26,049 nt of DNA, taken from Penium margaritaceum. Lineage: Eukaryota; Streptophyta; Zygnematophyceae; Desmidiales; Peniaceae. The stretch is taken from positions 8,856 to 34,904 of the forward strand of contig SZWC01023175.1 of NCBI GenBank assembly GCA_023375785.1, read 5' to 3'. Under the pieces are notes generated by a model. That model searched no databases, was not told the origin of the DNA, and saw nothing but the letters and a program-made list of their open reading frames with translations. This document shows positions 10,641-20,097 of this stretch, one piece after another (positions within the stretch are counted from its first letter, which is position 1; each line of letters begins with the position of its first letter). The position numbers and the translations under genes were made by a program.

Positions 10641-11710
10641 GCTTTGGTTTTTGTGACCCGACTTTGGTTTCTGTGACTCGGCTTTGGTTTTTGTGAACCG
10701 GCTTTGGTTTCTGTGAACCAGCTTTCGTTTCTCTCACTTGGCTTTGGTTTTTGTGACCCGACTTTGGTTTCTGTGACTCGGCTTTGGTTTTTGTGAACCG
10801 GCTTTGGTTTCTGTGAACCAGCTTTCGTTTCTCTCACTTGGCTTTGGTTTTTGTGACCCGACTTTGGTTTCTGTGACTCGGCTTTGGTTTTTGTGAACCG
10901 GCTTTGGTTTCTGTGAACCAGCTTTCGTTTCTCTCACTTGGCTTTGGTTTTTGTGACCCGACTTTGGTTTCTGTGACTCGGCTTTGGTTTTTGTGAACCG
11001 GCTTTGGTTTCTGTGAACCAGCTTTCGTTTCTCTCACTTGGCTTTGGTTTTTGTGACCCGACTTTGGTTTCTGTGACTCGGCTTTGGTTTTTGTGAACCG
11101 GCTTTGGTTTCTGTGAACCAGCTTTCGTTTCTCTCACTTGGCTTTGGTTTTTGTGACCCGACTTTGGTTTCTGTGACTCGGCTTTGGTTTTTGTGAACCG
11201 GCTTTGGTTTCTGTGAACCAGCTTTCGTTTCTCTCACTTGGCTTTGGTTTTTGTGACCCGACTTTGGTTTCTGTGACTCGGCTTTGGTTTTTGTGAACCG
11301 GCTTTGGTTTCTGTGAACCAGCTTTCGTTTCTCTCACTTGGCTTTGGTTTTTGTGACCCGACTTTGGTTTCTGTGACTCGGCTTTGGTTTTTGTGAACCG
11401 GCTTTGGTTTCTGTGAACCAGCTTTCGTTTCTCTCACTTGGCTTTGGTTTTTGTGACCCGACTTTGGTTTCTGTGACTCGGCTTTGGTTTTTGTGAACCG
11501 GCTTTGGTTTCTGTGAACCAGCTTTCGTTTCTCTCACTTGGCTTTGGTTTTTGTGACCCGACTTTGGTTTCTGTGACTCGGCTTTGGTTTTTGTGAACCG
11601 GCTTTGGTTTCTGTGAACCAGCTTTCGTTTCTCTCACTTGGCTTTGGTTTTTGTGACCCGACTTTGGTTTCTGTGACTCGGCTTTGGTTTTTGTGAACCG
11701 GCTTTGGTTT
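10641..11710 (+). repeat. Perfect 100-bp pentamer array, 10.7 copies
   Basis: Five different 20-bp units form the 100-bp repeat. Diagnostic members are gtttctctcacttgg, a gacccgac unit, a gactcgg unit and two gaacc units. Ten full copies and a 70-bp partial copy show no visible difference. Since 100 is not a multiple of 3, each copy is read in a shifted frame, which yields a ladder of near-identical 67-codon open frames spaced 100 bp apart on the minus strand. These are an artefact. A diverged single copy of the same pentamer lies at 11897-12027. Confidence 0.98.
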
Positions 11711-11774
11711 ATGTGACCCAGCTTTGGTTTTTTCTGACCCAGCTTTTGGTTTCTTTGGTCCATCTTTGGTTTCC

Positions 11775-12075
11775 GTGTACCGGCTTTGGTTTACCCAGCT
11801 TTGGTTTCTTTGACCCGGCTTTGGTTTTTGTGACCTGTCTTTGGTTTATGTGACCCGGCTTTCATTTCTTTGACCCGGCTTTGGTTTTTGTGACCCGGCT
11901 TTGGTTTTTGTGACCCGACTTTGGTTTATGTGACTCGGCTTTGGTTTTTGTGAACCGGCTTTGGTTTATGTGAACCAGCTTTCGTTTCTCTCACTTGGCT
12001 TTGGTTTTTGTGACCCGACTTTGGTTTGTGTGACCCGACTTTGCTTTATGTGACCGGCTTTGTTTTATGTGACTC
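11775..12075 (+). repeat. Super-repeat block, C-to-K type, copy 3
   Basis: C at 11775 is followed by K (here gtttctctcacttgg) at about 11988 and then by the gacccgac, gtttgtgtgacc and ctttgctttatg units. The K unit in this block is the one that also appears in the perfect 100-bp array just upstream, which suggests the array was amplified from a K block. Confidence 0.78.
11897..12027 (+). repeat. Single diverged copy of the 100-bp pentamer
   Basis: This 131-bp stretch follows the pentamer of 10641-11710 from end to end with two internal differences, both c to a at position 12 of the 20-bp unit. It ends where the next position-12 base is g. It lies 187 bp beyond the array and looks like a sister copy that escaped the homogenisation. 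Confidence 0.9.
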
Positions 12076-12406
12076 GGCTTTGGTTTCTCTTACCCGGCTT
12101 TGGTTGCTGTGACCCGGCTTTGGTTTCTGTTACCCGGCTTTGGTTTCTGTGACCCGGCTTTGGTTTCTGTGTCCCGACATTGGTTTGTGTGACCCGGCTT
12201 GGTATCTATGACCCAGCTTTGGTTTTGTGACTCGGCATTGGTTTTTGTGACCCGGGTTACGTTTCTGTGACCCGGTTTTGGTTTCTCTGACTCGGCTTTG
12301 GATTCTGTGACCCGGCTTTGGTTTTTTAGACCTGGCTTTGGTTTTTGTGACCCGGTATTGGTTTATCCGACCCAGCTTTGGTTTCTTTGGTCCAGCTTTG
12401 GATTCA

Positions 12407-13085
12407 GTGTACCGGCTTTGGTTTACCCAGCTTTAGGTTATTTGACCCGGCTTTGATTTCAGTGACCCGTCTTTGGTTTCTCTGACCCGGCTTTTGTTTC
12501 TGTGACCCGGCTTTGGTTTCTCTGACCCGGTTTTGGTTTGTGTGACCCGGCTTTGGTTTCTGTGACCCAGCTTTGATTTCGGTGACCCGGCTTCGCTTTC
12601 TGTGACTTGGCATTGGTTGCTGTGCCTCGGCTTTGGTTTCTGTGACCCGGCTTTGGTTTCTGGGACCATTTTTGTTTCCTGTGACCCGGCTTTGGTTTCT
12701 GTGACCCGGCTTTGGTTTCTGTGACCTGGCTTTGGCTTCTCTGACCCGGCTTTGTGTTATCTAGCTATGTTTCTGTGACCCCGGTTTGGTTTCTGTGACC
12801 CGGCTTTGGTTTGTGTGACCCGGCTTTGATTTGTGTGACCCGGCTTTGGTTTCTGTGACCCAGCTTTGGTTCTAGTGACCCGGCTTTAGTTTTTGTGACC
12901 CGGCTTTGGTTTCTGTGGCATGGATTTGGTGTCTGTCACCCAGTTTTGGTTTTTGTGACCCGGCTTTGATTTTTGTGACCCGATGTTGGGTTCTTTCATC
13001 CTGCTTTGGTTTTTGTGACCCGGCTTTGGTTTCTCTGACCCGGCTTTGGTTTCTGTGACCCGGCATTGGTTTCTGTAACCCGACT
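12407..13085 (+). repeat. Super-repeat block C-A-D-B-E-F, copy 4 (near complete)
   Basis: Landmarks are C 12407, A 12662, D 12765, B 12917, E 12984 and F 13077. Spacings are 255, 103, 152, 67 and 93. The last is 40 bp (two units) shorter than the usual 133. Together with the C-to-K block at 13474 and the next C at 14407 it forms one 2,000-bp super-unit. Confidence 0.88.
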
Positions 13086-13236
13086 TTGGTTGATATGACC
13101 AGGCTTTTGGTTTCTGTGACCCGGCTTTGGTTTCTCTGACCCGGCTTTGGTTTCTGTGACCCGGCATTGGTTTCTGTAACCCGACTTTGGTTGATATGAC
13201 CAGGCTTTTGGTTTCTGTGACCCGGCTTTGGTTTCT
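13014..13236 (+). repeat. 101-bp tandem duplication, 2.2 copies
   Basis: A five-unit block with the F landmark (ggcattggtttctgtaaccc) and a gatatgacc unit is repeated with no visible difference. The period is 101 because one unit carries an extra t (ggcttttgg). Confidence 0.93.
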
Positions 13237-13473
13237 GTGGCCTGGGTTTGGTTCTGTGACCCGGCTTGGTTTTTGTGACCCTGCTTTGGTTTTGTGACCC
13301 GGTTTTGGTTTTTGTTACCCAGATTTGGTTTTCGTGAGTTGGCTTTGGTTTCTCCGACTTGGCTTTGGTTTATATGACCCAGCTTTGGTTTTTGTGACCC
13401 GGCCTTAGTTTATGTGACCTGGCTTTGGTTCATCTGACCGAGCTTTGGTTTCTTTCGTCCAGTTTTGGTTTCT

Positions 13474-13885
13474 ATGTACCGGCTTTGGTTTACCCAGCTT
13501 GGGTTTCTTTGAATCGGCTTTGGTTTTTGTGACCTGTCTGTGGTTTCTGTGACCTGGCTTTCATTTATGTGACCCGGCTTTGGTTTCTGTGACCCGGCTT
13601 TGGTTTCTGTGATCCAGTTTTGGTTTTTCTGACCTGGTTTCGGTTTCTGTGATCTCGCTTTGGTTTCTGTGCATTGGTTTTGGATTATGTGACCCGGCTT
13701 TGGTTTCTGCGACCAGACTTTGGTTTATGTGACCAGGCTTTGGTTTCTGTGAACCGGCTTTGGTTTCTGTGAACCGGCTTTGGTTTCTGTGACCCGGCTT
13801 TCGTTTCTCTGACGTGGCTTTGGTTTTTGTGACCCGACTTTGGTTTGTGTGACCCGGCTTTGCTTTATGTGACTCGGCTTTGTTT
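13474..13885 (+). repeat. Super-repeat block, C-to-K type, copy 4
   Basis: C at 13474 (atgtacc form) is followed by K (gtttctctgacgtgg) at 13806, then by gacccgactttgg, a gtttgtgtgaccc unit, a ctttgctttatgtgactcgg unit and a ctttgttttat unit, closely matching the block at 6376 and the block at 11775. Confidence 0.8.
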
Positions 13886-13897
13886 TATCAGTCTGTC

Positions 13898-14176
13898 CTT
13901 TGGTTTCTGTGACCCGCCTTTGGTTGCTATGACCCGACTTTGGTTCTTGTGACCGGGCTTTGGTTTATGTGACCCGGTTTTTATTTATGTGACCCAGCGT
14001 TGGTTTCTGTGACCCAGCTTTGGTTTCTGTGTCTCGGCTTTGGTTTCTGTGACCCGCCTTTGGTTGCTATGACCCGACTTTGGTTCTTGTGACCGGGCTT
14101 TGGTTTATGTGACCCGGTTTTTATTTATGTGACCCAGCGTTGGTTTCTGTGACCCAGCTTTGGTTTCTGTGTCTCG
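13898..14176 (+). repeat. 140-bp tandem duplication, 2 copies
   Basis: Seven 20-bp units, with diagnostic ggttgctatgaccc, ggttcttgtgaccgg and gtgtctcg members, are repeated once with no visible difference. Confidence 0.93.
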
Positions 14177-14406
14177 ACTTTGGTTTCTGTGACCAAGCTT
14201 GGTTTCTGTGACCCAGTTTTGGTTTTGTGACCTAGCTTTGGTTTTTGTGACCCGGCTTTGGTTTCTGCGACCCGGCTTTGGTTTCTCTTACTCCGCTTTG
14301 GTTTTTGTGACCCGGCTTTGATTTTTGTGACCCGGCTTTGGTTTCTGTGACCCGGCATTGGTTTATCTGACCCCGCTTTGGTTTCTTTGGTCCAGCTTTC
14401 GTTTCT

Positions 14407-14775
14407 GTGTACCGGTTTTGGTTTACCCAGTTTTGGTTTATTTGACCGGGCTTTGGTTTCTTTGACCCGTCTTTGGTTTCTGTGACCCGCCGTTTGTTTC
14501 TGTGACCCTGCTTTGGTTTCTCTGACCCGGCTTTGGTTTATGTAACCCGGCTTTCGTTTTTGTTACCCTACTTTGGTTTCTGTGACCCGGCTTTTCTTTC
14601 TGTGACTCGGCTTTGGTTGCTGTGACCCGGCTTTGGTTTTTTTGAACCGGCTTTGGTTTATGCAATGGTTTTTGGTTCCTGTGACCCGGCTTTGGTTTCT
14701 TTGACCTGGCTTTGGTTTTTGTTACCCGGCTTTAGCTTGTGTGACCCGGCTTTCTCTGACCCGGCTTTGTTTCTG
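14407..14775 (+). repeat. Super-repeat block C-A-D, copy 5
   Basis: C at 14407, a degraded A (tgcaatggtttttgg) at 14662 and D (ctttgttt form) at 14765 keep the spacings 255 and 103. The expected B landmark is missing; a 114-bp duplication that copies the D region interrupts the block here. Confidence 0.82.
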
Positions 14776-14914
14776 TGACCCGGCTTTGGTTTCTGTGACC
14801 CGGCTTTGGTTTCTTTGACCTGGCTTTGGTTTTTGTTACCCGGCTTTAGCTTGTGTGACCCGGCTTTCTCTGACCCGGCTTTGTTTCTGTGACCCGGCTT
14901 TGGTTTCTGTGACC
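14679..14914 (+). repeat. 114-bp tandem duplication, 2.1 copies
   Basis: Six units, one of them the shortened ggctttctctgaccc type of landmark D, are repeated without visible difference. The 114-bp period (6 units minus 6 bases) shows the shortened units were copied with the rest. Confidence 0.92.
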
Positions 14915-15058
14915 TGATTCTGGTTTGTGAGACCGGGCTTTGGTTCATGTGACCCGGCTTTGGTTTTTGTGACCCAGCTTTGGTTTGTGTGACCCGGCTT
15001 TGGTTTATGTGTCCCGGTTTTGGTTTTTGTGACATGGCTTTGGTTTATGTGACCCAGA

Positions 15059-15299
15059 TTTGGTTTCTGTGACCCGGCTTTGGTTTTTGTGACCTGGTAT
15101 TGGTTTATTTTCCCCGCCTTTGGTTTCTGTGACCCGACTTTGGTTTCTGTGACCCGGCTTTCGTTTCTGTGACCCGGCTTTGGTTTCTGTGACCCGGCTT
15201 TGGTTTTTGTGACCTGGTATTGGTTTATTTTCCCCGCCTTTGGTTTCTGTGACCCGACTTTGGTTTCTGTGACCCGGCTTTCGTTTCTGTGACCCGGCT
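15059..15299 (+). repeat. 120-bp tandem duplication, 2 copies
   Basis: Six 20-bp units, marked by gacctggtattgg and gtttattttccccgcc, are repeated once with no visible difference. Confidence 0.93.
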
Positions 15300-15395
15300 C
15301 TTGTTTCTTTGACCCGGCTTTGATTAATGTGACCCTGCTTTGGGTTGTTTGACTTGGCTTTTTTATCTGTGAGCCGGCTTGGGTTCTGTGACCCC

Positions 15396-15592
15396 GCTTT
15401 GGTTTATGTGACCTGGATTTGGTTTCTGTGACCCAGTTTTTGTTTATGTGACTTGGCTTTGGTTTTTGTGACTCAGCTTTGGTTTCTGTGACCCGGCTTT
15501 GGTTTATGTGACCTGGATTTGGTTTCTGTGACCCAGTTTTTGTTTATGTGACTTGGCTTTGGTTTTTGTGACTCAGCTTTGGTTTCTGTGAC
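15396..15592 (+). repeat. 100-bp tandem duplication, 2 copies
   Basis: Five units, marked by gacctggatttgg, gacccagtttttg and gacttgg, are repeated once without visible difference. Confidence 0.92.
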
Positions 15593-15625
15593 ACGGCTTT
15601 ACTTTCTGTGATTCGGCATAGGTTG

Positions 15626-15794
15626 CTGTGACCCGGCTTTGGTTTCTGTCACCCGGATTTGGTTTATGGGACCTTTTTTGGTTCCTGTGACCCGGCTTTG
15701 GTTTCTGTGACCCGGCTTTGGTTTCTGTCACCCGGATTTGGTTTATGGGACCTTTTTTGGTTCCTGTGACCCGGCTTTGGTTTCTGTGACCCGG
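15626..15794 (+). repeat. 79-bp tandem duplication carrying landmark A, 2.1 copies
   Basis: Four units including a variant of landmark A (tatgggaccttttttgg, at about 15668 and 15747) are repeated without visible difference. The second A is the one in register with D at 15850 (spacing 103). Confidence 0.92.
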
Positions 15795-16210
15795 GTTTGG
15801 TTTCTGTGAGCCGGCTTTGGGTTATGTGACTTGGCTTTCTGTGACCCGGATATGTTTCTATGACCCGGCTTTGGTTTCTGTGACCCGGCTTTGGTTTGTG
15901 TGACCCGGCTTTGGTTTCTATGACCCGGCTTTGGTTTTTGTGACCCTGCTTTTGTTTCCGTTACCCGGTTTTGGTTTTTGTGTCCTGGCTTTGGTTTCTA
16001 TGGCATGGTTTTGGTTTCTGTGACCCAGATTTAGTATTTCTGACCCGGCTTTGATTTCTGTGACTCGGTGTTGGTTTCTTTGACCCGGCTTTGGTTTATG
16101 TGACCCGGCTCTGGTTTCTTTGACCTGGCGTTGGTTTCTGTGACTCAGCATTGGTTTCTGCGACCCAGCTTTGGTTTCTGTTACCCGGCATTGGTTTTTG
16201 TAACCTGACT
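15747..16210 (+). repeat. Super-repeat block A-D-B-E-F, copy 6
   Basis: Landmarks A 15747, D 15850 (atatgttt form), B 16002, E 16069 and F 16202 (taacctgac form) give spacings 103, 152, 67 and 133, identical to the copies at 3864 and 8411. A C landmark follows at 16388. Confidence 0.88.
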
Positions 16211-16387
16211 TTGGTTGCTGTGACCCGGCTTTGGTTTATGTGACCAGGCTTTGGGTTCTATGACCGGGCTTGGTTTTGTGACCCGGCTTTGGTTTTGTGA
16301 CCCGGCTTTGGTTTTTATGACCCGGCTTTGGTTTCGGTGACCCTGCTTTAGTCCAGCTTTGGTTTCTGTGGTCCAGCTTTGGTTTCT

Positions 16388-17105
16388 GTGTACCGGCTTT
16401 GGTTTACCGAGTGTTGGTTTCTTTGACCTGGCTTTGGTGTCTCTGACCCGTCTTTGGTTTCCGTGACCCAACTTTCGTTTATGTGACCCGGCTTTGGTTT
16501 TTGTGACCCGGCTCTGGTTTATGTGACCCAGCTTTGGTTTATGTGACCCGGTGTTGGTTTCAGTGACCTGGCTTTGCTTTCTGTGACTCGGCGTTGGTTG
16601 CTGTGACCCGGATTTGGTTTATGAAACTCGACTTTGGTTTATGGGACCGATTTTGATTCTTGTGACTCACCTTTGGTTTATGTGATCATGCTTTGGTTCC
16701 TGTGACCCAGTTTTGGCTTCTGTGACCGAGCTTTCTGTGATCCGGCTATGTTTCTGTGACCCGGCTTTGGTTTCGGTGACCCGGCTTTGGTTTGTGTGAC
16801 CCAGCTTTGGTTTCTGTGACCTGGCTTTGGTTTTTGTAACCCAGCTTTGGTTTCTGTGACCCGGTTTTTGTTTCTGTGACCCGGCTTTGGTTTTTGTGGC
16901 ATGGCTTTGGGTTCTGTGACCCAGTTTTGGTTTCTGTGACCCGGCTTTGAGTTCTGTGACCCGGTGTTGGTTTCTTTGACATAACTTTGGTTTCTGTGAC
17001 CCGGTTTGGTTTTTGTGACCCGGCTTTGGTTTCTGTGACCCGGCATTGGTTTATGTGACCCAGCTTTGGATTATGTGACCAGGCATTAGTTTCTCTAACC
17101 CGACT
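16388..17105 (+). repeat. Super-repeat block C-A-D-B-E-F, copy 7 (complete)
   Basis: Landmarks C 16388, A 16643, D 16746, B 16898, E 16965 and F 17097 give spacings 255, 103, 152, 67 and 132. The last is one short because of a 19-bp unit (ccggtttgg). This is the rightmost C landmark in the window and the most complete single copy of the block. Confidence 0.88.
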
Positions 17106-17317
17106 TTGGTTCCAGTGACCCGGCTTTGGTTCATGTGACCGGCGTTTGGTTTTTATGACCCTGGTTTCGTTTTTGTGACCCATCCTTGGTTTATGTGACC
17201 CGGCTTTGGTTTCTCTGTCCTGGCTTTGGGTTTTGTGACCCGGCTTTGGCTTCTGTGACTCGGCTTTGGTTTTTGTGACCCGGCTTTGGCTTCTGTGAAC
17301 GGCTTTCAATGACCCGG

Positions 17318-17480
17318 CTATGTTTCCATGACCCGGCTTTGATTTATGTGACCCGGCTTGGGTTTGTGTGACCCAGCTTTGGTTTATGTGTCCCGGCTTT
17401 GTTCTCTCTGACCGAGCTTTGGTTTCTGTGACCCGGTTTTGGTTTTTGTGACCCGGCTTTGGTTTCTGTGGCATGGCTTT
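17318..17480 (+). repeat. Super-repeat remnant D-B, copy 8
   Basis: A D landmark (ctatgtttccatg) at 17318 and a B landmark (ggcatgg) at 17470 keep the 152-bp spacing, but no A is found 103 bp upstream and no E 67 bp downstream. It is the last recognisable member of the left-hand series. Confidence 0.75.
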
Positions 17481-17629
17481 GGTTTATGTGACCCGGTTTT
17501 GGTTTCTGTGACCCGACTTTGGTTTCTGTGACCCGGTTTTGGTTTTTGTGACCCGGCTTTGGTTTCTGTGGCATGGCTTTGGTTTATGTGACCCGGTTTT
17601 GGTTTCTGTGACCCGACTTTGGTTTCTGT
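17417..17629 (+). repeat. 100-bp tandem duplication, 2.1 copies
   Basis: Five units including the B landmark (gtggcatggc) are repeated with no visible difference, which places a second ggcatgg at about 17570. Confidence 0.92.
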
Positions 17630-17974
17630 AACCCGGTGTGGATTTGTTTGACCCGGCTTTGGTTTCTGTGACCCGGCTTTGGTTTCTATGACCCGGCATT
17701 GGTTTCTGTGACCCAGCTTTGGTTTATGTGACACGACATTGGTTGTTGTAACCCTACTTTGATTGCTATGACCCGGCTTTCGGTTCTGTGACCCGGCTCT
17801 GGTTTCAGTGACCGGGCTTTGGTTTCTGTGACCCGGCTTTGGTTTGTATGACCTAGCTTTGGTTTCTATGACCCAGCTTTGGTTTATCTGACCCGGCTTT
17901 GGTTTCTGTGACTCGGCTTTGGTTTTCGTGACCCGGCTTTGGTTTCTATGACCCGGCTCTGGATTCTCTGACCC

Positions 17975-18222
17975 GGCTTTGGTTTCTGTGATCCGGCTTT
18001 GGTTTCTTTCACCTGGCTTTTGTTTCTGTGTGCCGGCTTTGGTTACTGTGACCCGGCTTGGTTTCCATGACCCCGCTTTGGTTTCTCTGACCTGGCTTTG
18101 GTTTCTGTGATCCGGCTTTGGTTTCTTTCACCTGGCTTTTGTTTCTGTGTGCCGGCTTTGGTTACTGTGACCCGGCTTGGTTTCCATGACCCCGCTTTGG
18201 TTTCTCTGACCTGGCTTTGGTT
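17975..18222 (+). repeat. 119-bp tandem duplication carrying landmark G, 2.1 copies
   Basis: Six units with a 19-bp member are repeated without visible difference. They include gtttctttcacctgg and a G-like run (gtgtgccggctttggttactg) at about 18032 and 18151. The unit order resembles the G blocks at 5061 and 8246, some 10 kb away. Confidence 0.92.
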
Positions 18223-18224
18223 AT

Positions 18225-18440
18225 TGTGACCCGGCTTTGGTTATGTGATCTGGCTTTGGTTGCTCTGACCCGGCTCTGGTTTATGTGATCAGGCTTTGGA
18301 TTCTGTGACCCGACTTTGGTTTCTGTGACCCGGCTTTGGTTATGTGATCTGGCTTTGGTTGCTCTGACCCGGCTCTGGTTTATGTGATCAGGCTTTGGAT
18401 TCTGTGACCCGACTTTGGTTTCTGTGACCCGGCTTTGGTT
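18225..18440 (+). repeat. 99-bp tandem duplication, 2.2 copies
   Basis: Five units, marked by a 19-bp unit with ggttatgtgatctgg and by gtgatcaggctttggattc, are repeated without visible difference, directly after the 119-bp duplication. Confidence 0.92.
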
Positions 18441-19506
18441 TCTATGATCGGGCTCTCCTTTCTGTGCTCCGGCTTTGGTTTGTTGGCCCCGCCTTGCTTT
18501 CAGTGACCCAGCTTTGGTTTCTGTGACCTGGCTTTGGTTTCTATGACCCGGAATTTTTTTTTATGACCCGGCTCTGGCTTATGTGACTGGCTTTCTGTGA
18601 CCCGGCTTTGGTTTCTATGACCCGGCTTTGGTTTTTGTGACCCGGCATTGGTTTTTGTGACCCGGCATTGGTTTCTGTGACTCGGTTTTGGTTTCTGTGA
18701 CCCAGCTTTGGTGTCTGTGACCCGACTTTAGTTTCGATGACCCAGCTTTGGTATCTATGACCCGTGTTTGGTTTATTTGACCCGGTTTTGGTTTCTCTGA
18801 CCCAGTTTTGGTTTATGTAGTTTGGCTTTGGTTCTGTGACCCAGCTTTGGTTACTTTGACCCGGCTTTGGTTTCTGTGACTTGGCTTTGGTTTTTTTGAC
18901 CCGGCTTTGGTTTCTAAGACCCGGCTTTTAGTTTCTGTGACCTGGCTTTCGTTTCTGTTACTCGGCTTTGGGTTCAGTGACTCGGCATTGCATTCTGTGA
19001 CCCGGCTTTGGTTTCTCGGACCCGGCTTTGGTTTATGTGACCCTGCTTTGGTTTCTGTGACCTGGCTCTGGTTTCTTGTGACCTAGCTCTGGATCCTGTG
19101 ACTCGGCTTTGGTTTCTATTACTTGGCTTTGGTTTCTGTGACATGGCTTTTGTTTTTGCCACTTGAAGCTGGTTTCTGTGATCTGGCTTTGGTTTCGGTC
19201 ACCGGGATTCGGTTTTTGTGACCCGGCTTTGGTTTCTGTGACGCGGCTTTGGTTTCTTTATCGAGCTTTGGCTTTTGTGACAGGCTTTGGTTTCTGTGAC
19301 CCGCCTTTGGTTTCTGTGACCCGGCTTTGGTTTGTGTGACTGGGCTTTGGCGTATGTTACCCAGCATTGGCGTCTGTGTCCCGGCTTTGGGTTCTGTCAC
19401 CCGGCTTTGGTTCCAGTGACAATGCTTTGCTTTCTCTGACCCGGCTTTGGTTTTGTGACCCGGCTTTGGCTTCTGTGACCCGGCTTGGTTTCTGTGACCC
19501 GGCTTT

Positions 19507-19660
19507 GGTTCTATGACCTGGCTTTGGTTTCTTTAAACTGGCTTTGGTTTCTGTGATCCGGCTTTGGATGCTGTGACCCGGCTTTGGTTTGTGTGACCCC
19601 ACTTTGGTTTTTATGACCGGGCTTTGGTTTGTGTGCTTTGGCTTTGGTTCGATGACCCGG
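19507..19660 (+). repeat. Right-domain landmark block H, copy 1
   Basis: The order is a shortened ggttctatgacctgg unit, ggctttggtttctgtgatcc at about 19540, ggatgctg, and then gtgctttggctttggttc at 19633. It resembles the blocks at 22404 and 25502. It is the most diverged of the three. Confidence 0.7.
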
Positions 19661-20097
19661 CTTTGGTTTCTGTGACCCGGCTTTGGTTTCTGTGACCCGT
19701 CTTTGGTTTACATGACCCGGTTTTGGTTTCCGTGACCCGGCTTTGGTTTCTGTGACTTGGCTTTGGTTTTTGTGACCCGGCTTTGTTTTCTGTGACCGGA
19801 GTTTGGTTTCTGTGACCGGGCTTTTGTTTCCGTTACCCGACTTTGGTTTCTGTGAACCAGTTTTTGTTTTCTGACCTGGCTTTGGTTTCTGTGACCCGGC
19901 ATTGGTTTGTGTGACCTGGCTTTGCATTTTGTGACCCGTATTTTCTTTCTGTGACTCGGCTTTTGTTTGTGTGACCCGGTTTTGGTTTCTGTGACCCTCC
20001 TTTGGTTGCTGTGACCCGGCTTTGGTTTCTGTGACCTGGCTTTGGTTTCAATGACCCGGCTTTGATTTCTGTGACTTGGCTTTGGTTTCTGTGACCC

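Larger units (their letters stand above)
11711..20097 (+). repeat. Diverged satellite with super-repeats and many two-copy duplications
   Basis: No gene is visible. Up to about 17.6 kb the stretch carries the landmark series C, A, D, B, E, F and K at 11775-17470. From 13.0 to 18.5 kb it is studded with nine two-copy tandem duplications (listed separately). From about 18.4 kb to 20.1 kb the units are diverged, with several shortened members, and none of the left-hand landmark series is seen. Confidence 0.9.

Noticed and set aside
10157..11763. Ladder of identical 67-codon minus-strand frames 100 bp apart.
   Set aside because: They are frame-shifted readings of the identical 100-bp copies, not a gene family.
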